From the NCBI GenBank assembly GCA_014584695.1, contig JACTMI010000031.1:1-64000 (forward strand): a stretch of DNA of 64,000 nucleotides, given 5' to 3'. Under the pieces are notes generated by a model. That model did not search any database and was not told where the DNA came from. It saw only the letters and a program-made list of their open reading frames with translations. This DNA comes from Acidobacteriota bacterium. GTDB taxonomy: Bacteria > Acidobacteriota > Thermoanaerobaculia > Multivoradales > JAGPDF01. Each line of letters begins with the position of its first letter. Within the stretch, counting starts at the first letter, position 1. The translations under genes and the position numbers were made by a program. Below, piece by piece: positions 63,522 through 64,000 of the stretch.

Positions 63522-64000
63522 ACTCGAGGTCCTCGTCGCCCAACCGGATGCAGCCGTGGGTGACCCGTCTGCCGAGCAGGGTCTGGAAGATCGTGCCGTG
63601 GATGATGTAACCGTCGCGCATGTAGAGTCCGTAGCCGCCGAGCGAGAAGTCGTCGACCCGGTCGCGCAGGTTCTTCGGCGGCTCGTAGCCCTCCTCGATG
63701 AACGCCCAGTCGGGCTTGACCCAGACCGGGTTCTTCACCTTGCGCAGGATCTTGAGCTCGCCCTGGGGGGTGTCGAAGATCCACTCCTTGCCGTTGCGCG
63801 GATCCTTGAGGCGCACGCCGGAGCCGGTCGAGCAGACCGCTTCGCGCAGCAGCTCGTCGCCGCGGTAGATGCGCAGGCGATTGCGGTAGCTGTCGACGGT
63901 GACGTAGACCTCGCGGTCGCGCACCGGACTCGCCAGCCGCTGCGCCAGCCGTTCGGCGCGCGCGGCCGGTTCCTTCGGCAGCTCGTCGGGCCCCGGCAGA
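63475..64000 (-). CDS. L,D-transpeptidase (YkuD family), 5' end beyond window
   Basis: At least 174 residues are visible; the frame is open to the right edge, so the N-terminus with its signal is missing. The YkuD domain has VYVTVDSYRNRLRIYRGDELLREAVCSTGSG, then HGTIFQTLLGRRVTHGCIRLGDEDLEFAY, where the catalytic Cys lies in THGCIRL with the upstream His. Periplasmic enzyme that forms 3-3 crosslinks or attaches proteins to peptidoglycan. YEPPKNLRDRVDDFSLGGYGLYMRDGYIIHG is family-like. Confidence 0.92.
   Translation of the reverse strand, partial: LPGPDELPKEPAARAERLAQRLASPVRDREVYVTVDSYRNRLRIYRGDELLREAVCSTGSGVRLKDPRNGKEWIFDTPQGELKILRKVKNPVWVKPDWAFIEEGYEPPKNLRDRVDDFSLGGYGLYMRDGYIIHGTIFQTLLGRRVTHGCIRLGDEDLEFAYKTVPVGARVFLY

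Overview
This window comes from a very GC-rich bacterial chromosome, with coding regions that almost always end codons in G or C. There is no plasmid, phage or insertion-sequence signature. The mix of genes suggests a free-living Gram-negative, perhaps an Acidobacteriota of the Thermoanaerobaculia type: a propeller-type sensor kinase, a PknB-like kinase with an outside sensor domain, a SufBCDSU operon with an Rrf2 repressor, ATP-dependent PEP carboxykinase, cytochrome bd, an IPTL-CTERM surface protein and a Pro/Lys/Ala histone-like protein. The taxon is inference from gene content only.

Layout. 1-6.9 kb: RhlE helicase (cut by the window edge), a crotonase, pterin carbinolamine dehydratase, a small TPR-like gene behind an elaborate structured leader (3281-3582), then glutamate dehydrogenase divergent from pckA. 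6.9-14.6 kb, minus strand: a PAS/GGDEF/EAL protein, an exported HEXXH peptidase-propeller protein, two exported proteins and an H1-like DNA-binding protein with a clear terminator. 15-18.6 kb: LiaI/LiaF-like envelope proteins followed by a LytS/LytTR two-component pair, then a DUF2911 protein. 18.7-22.3 kb: AI-2E-type permease and a hybrid histidine kinase. 22.3-28.2 kb: the suf operon, with a promoter and an uninterrupted palindromic operator in front of the repressor gene. 28.3-32.2 kb: a giant propeller sensor kinase. 32.2-38 kb: an R3H-like AAA ATPase, a translationally coupled trio that includes a Tat-exported superoxide dismutase, and an ECF sigma/ChrR pair whose metal ligands match the singlet-oxygen-sensing family. 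38-43 kb: ispH, a Pta C-terminal stub, purD, then ricT-like/Hfq-like/pdxA. 43-56.4 kb, minus strand: an IPTL-CTERM protein, a sugar-phosphate transferase and a six-gene glycosyltransferase/membrane operon in which every internal junction is a 4-base overlap. 56.4-64 kb: serS, tRNA-Ser(UGA), a TPR protein, a receptor Ser/Thr kinase, cydAB and an L,D-transpeptidase cut by the right edge.

How they work together. Much of the window serves envelope building and sensing (surface polysaccharide, LiaF/LytSR, L,D-transpeptidase, c-di-GMP, receptor kinases) and management of oxygen and iron-sulfur stress (Suf with an Fe-S Rrf2 regulator, exported SOD, sigma/ChrR, cytochrome bd, IspH).

Two regulatory observations stand out. 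First, the leader at 3281-3582 (minus) carries a 14-residue ORF whose ribosome binding site can pair over 18 consecutive positions with the standard 16S rRNA 3' tail. The same RNA carries a copy resembling that tail, a long-range stem and a strong hairpin. Second, eight genes have a TAnnnT element 6-12 bases before the start codon, which implies leaderless or nearly leaderless mRNAs; the tRNA gene gives an internal calibration for the element's spacing.
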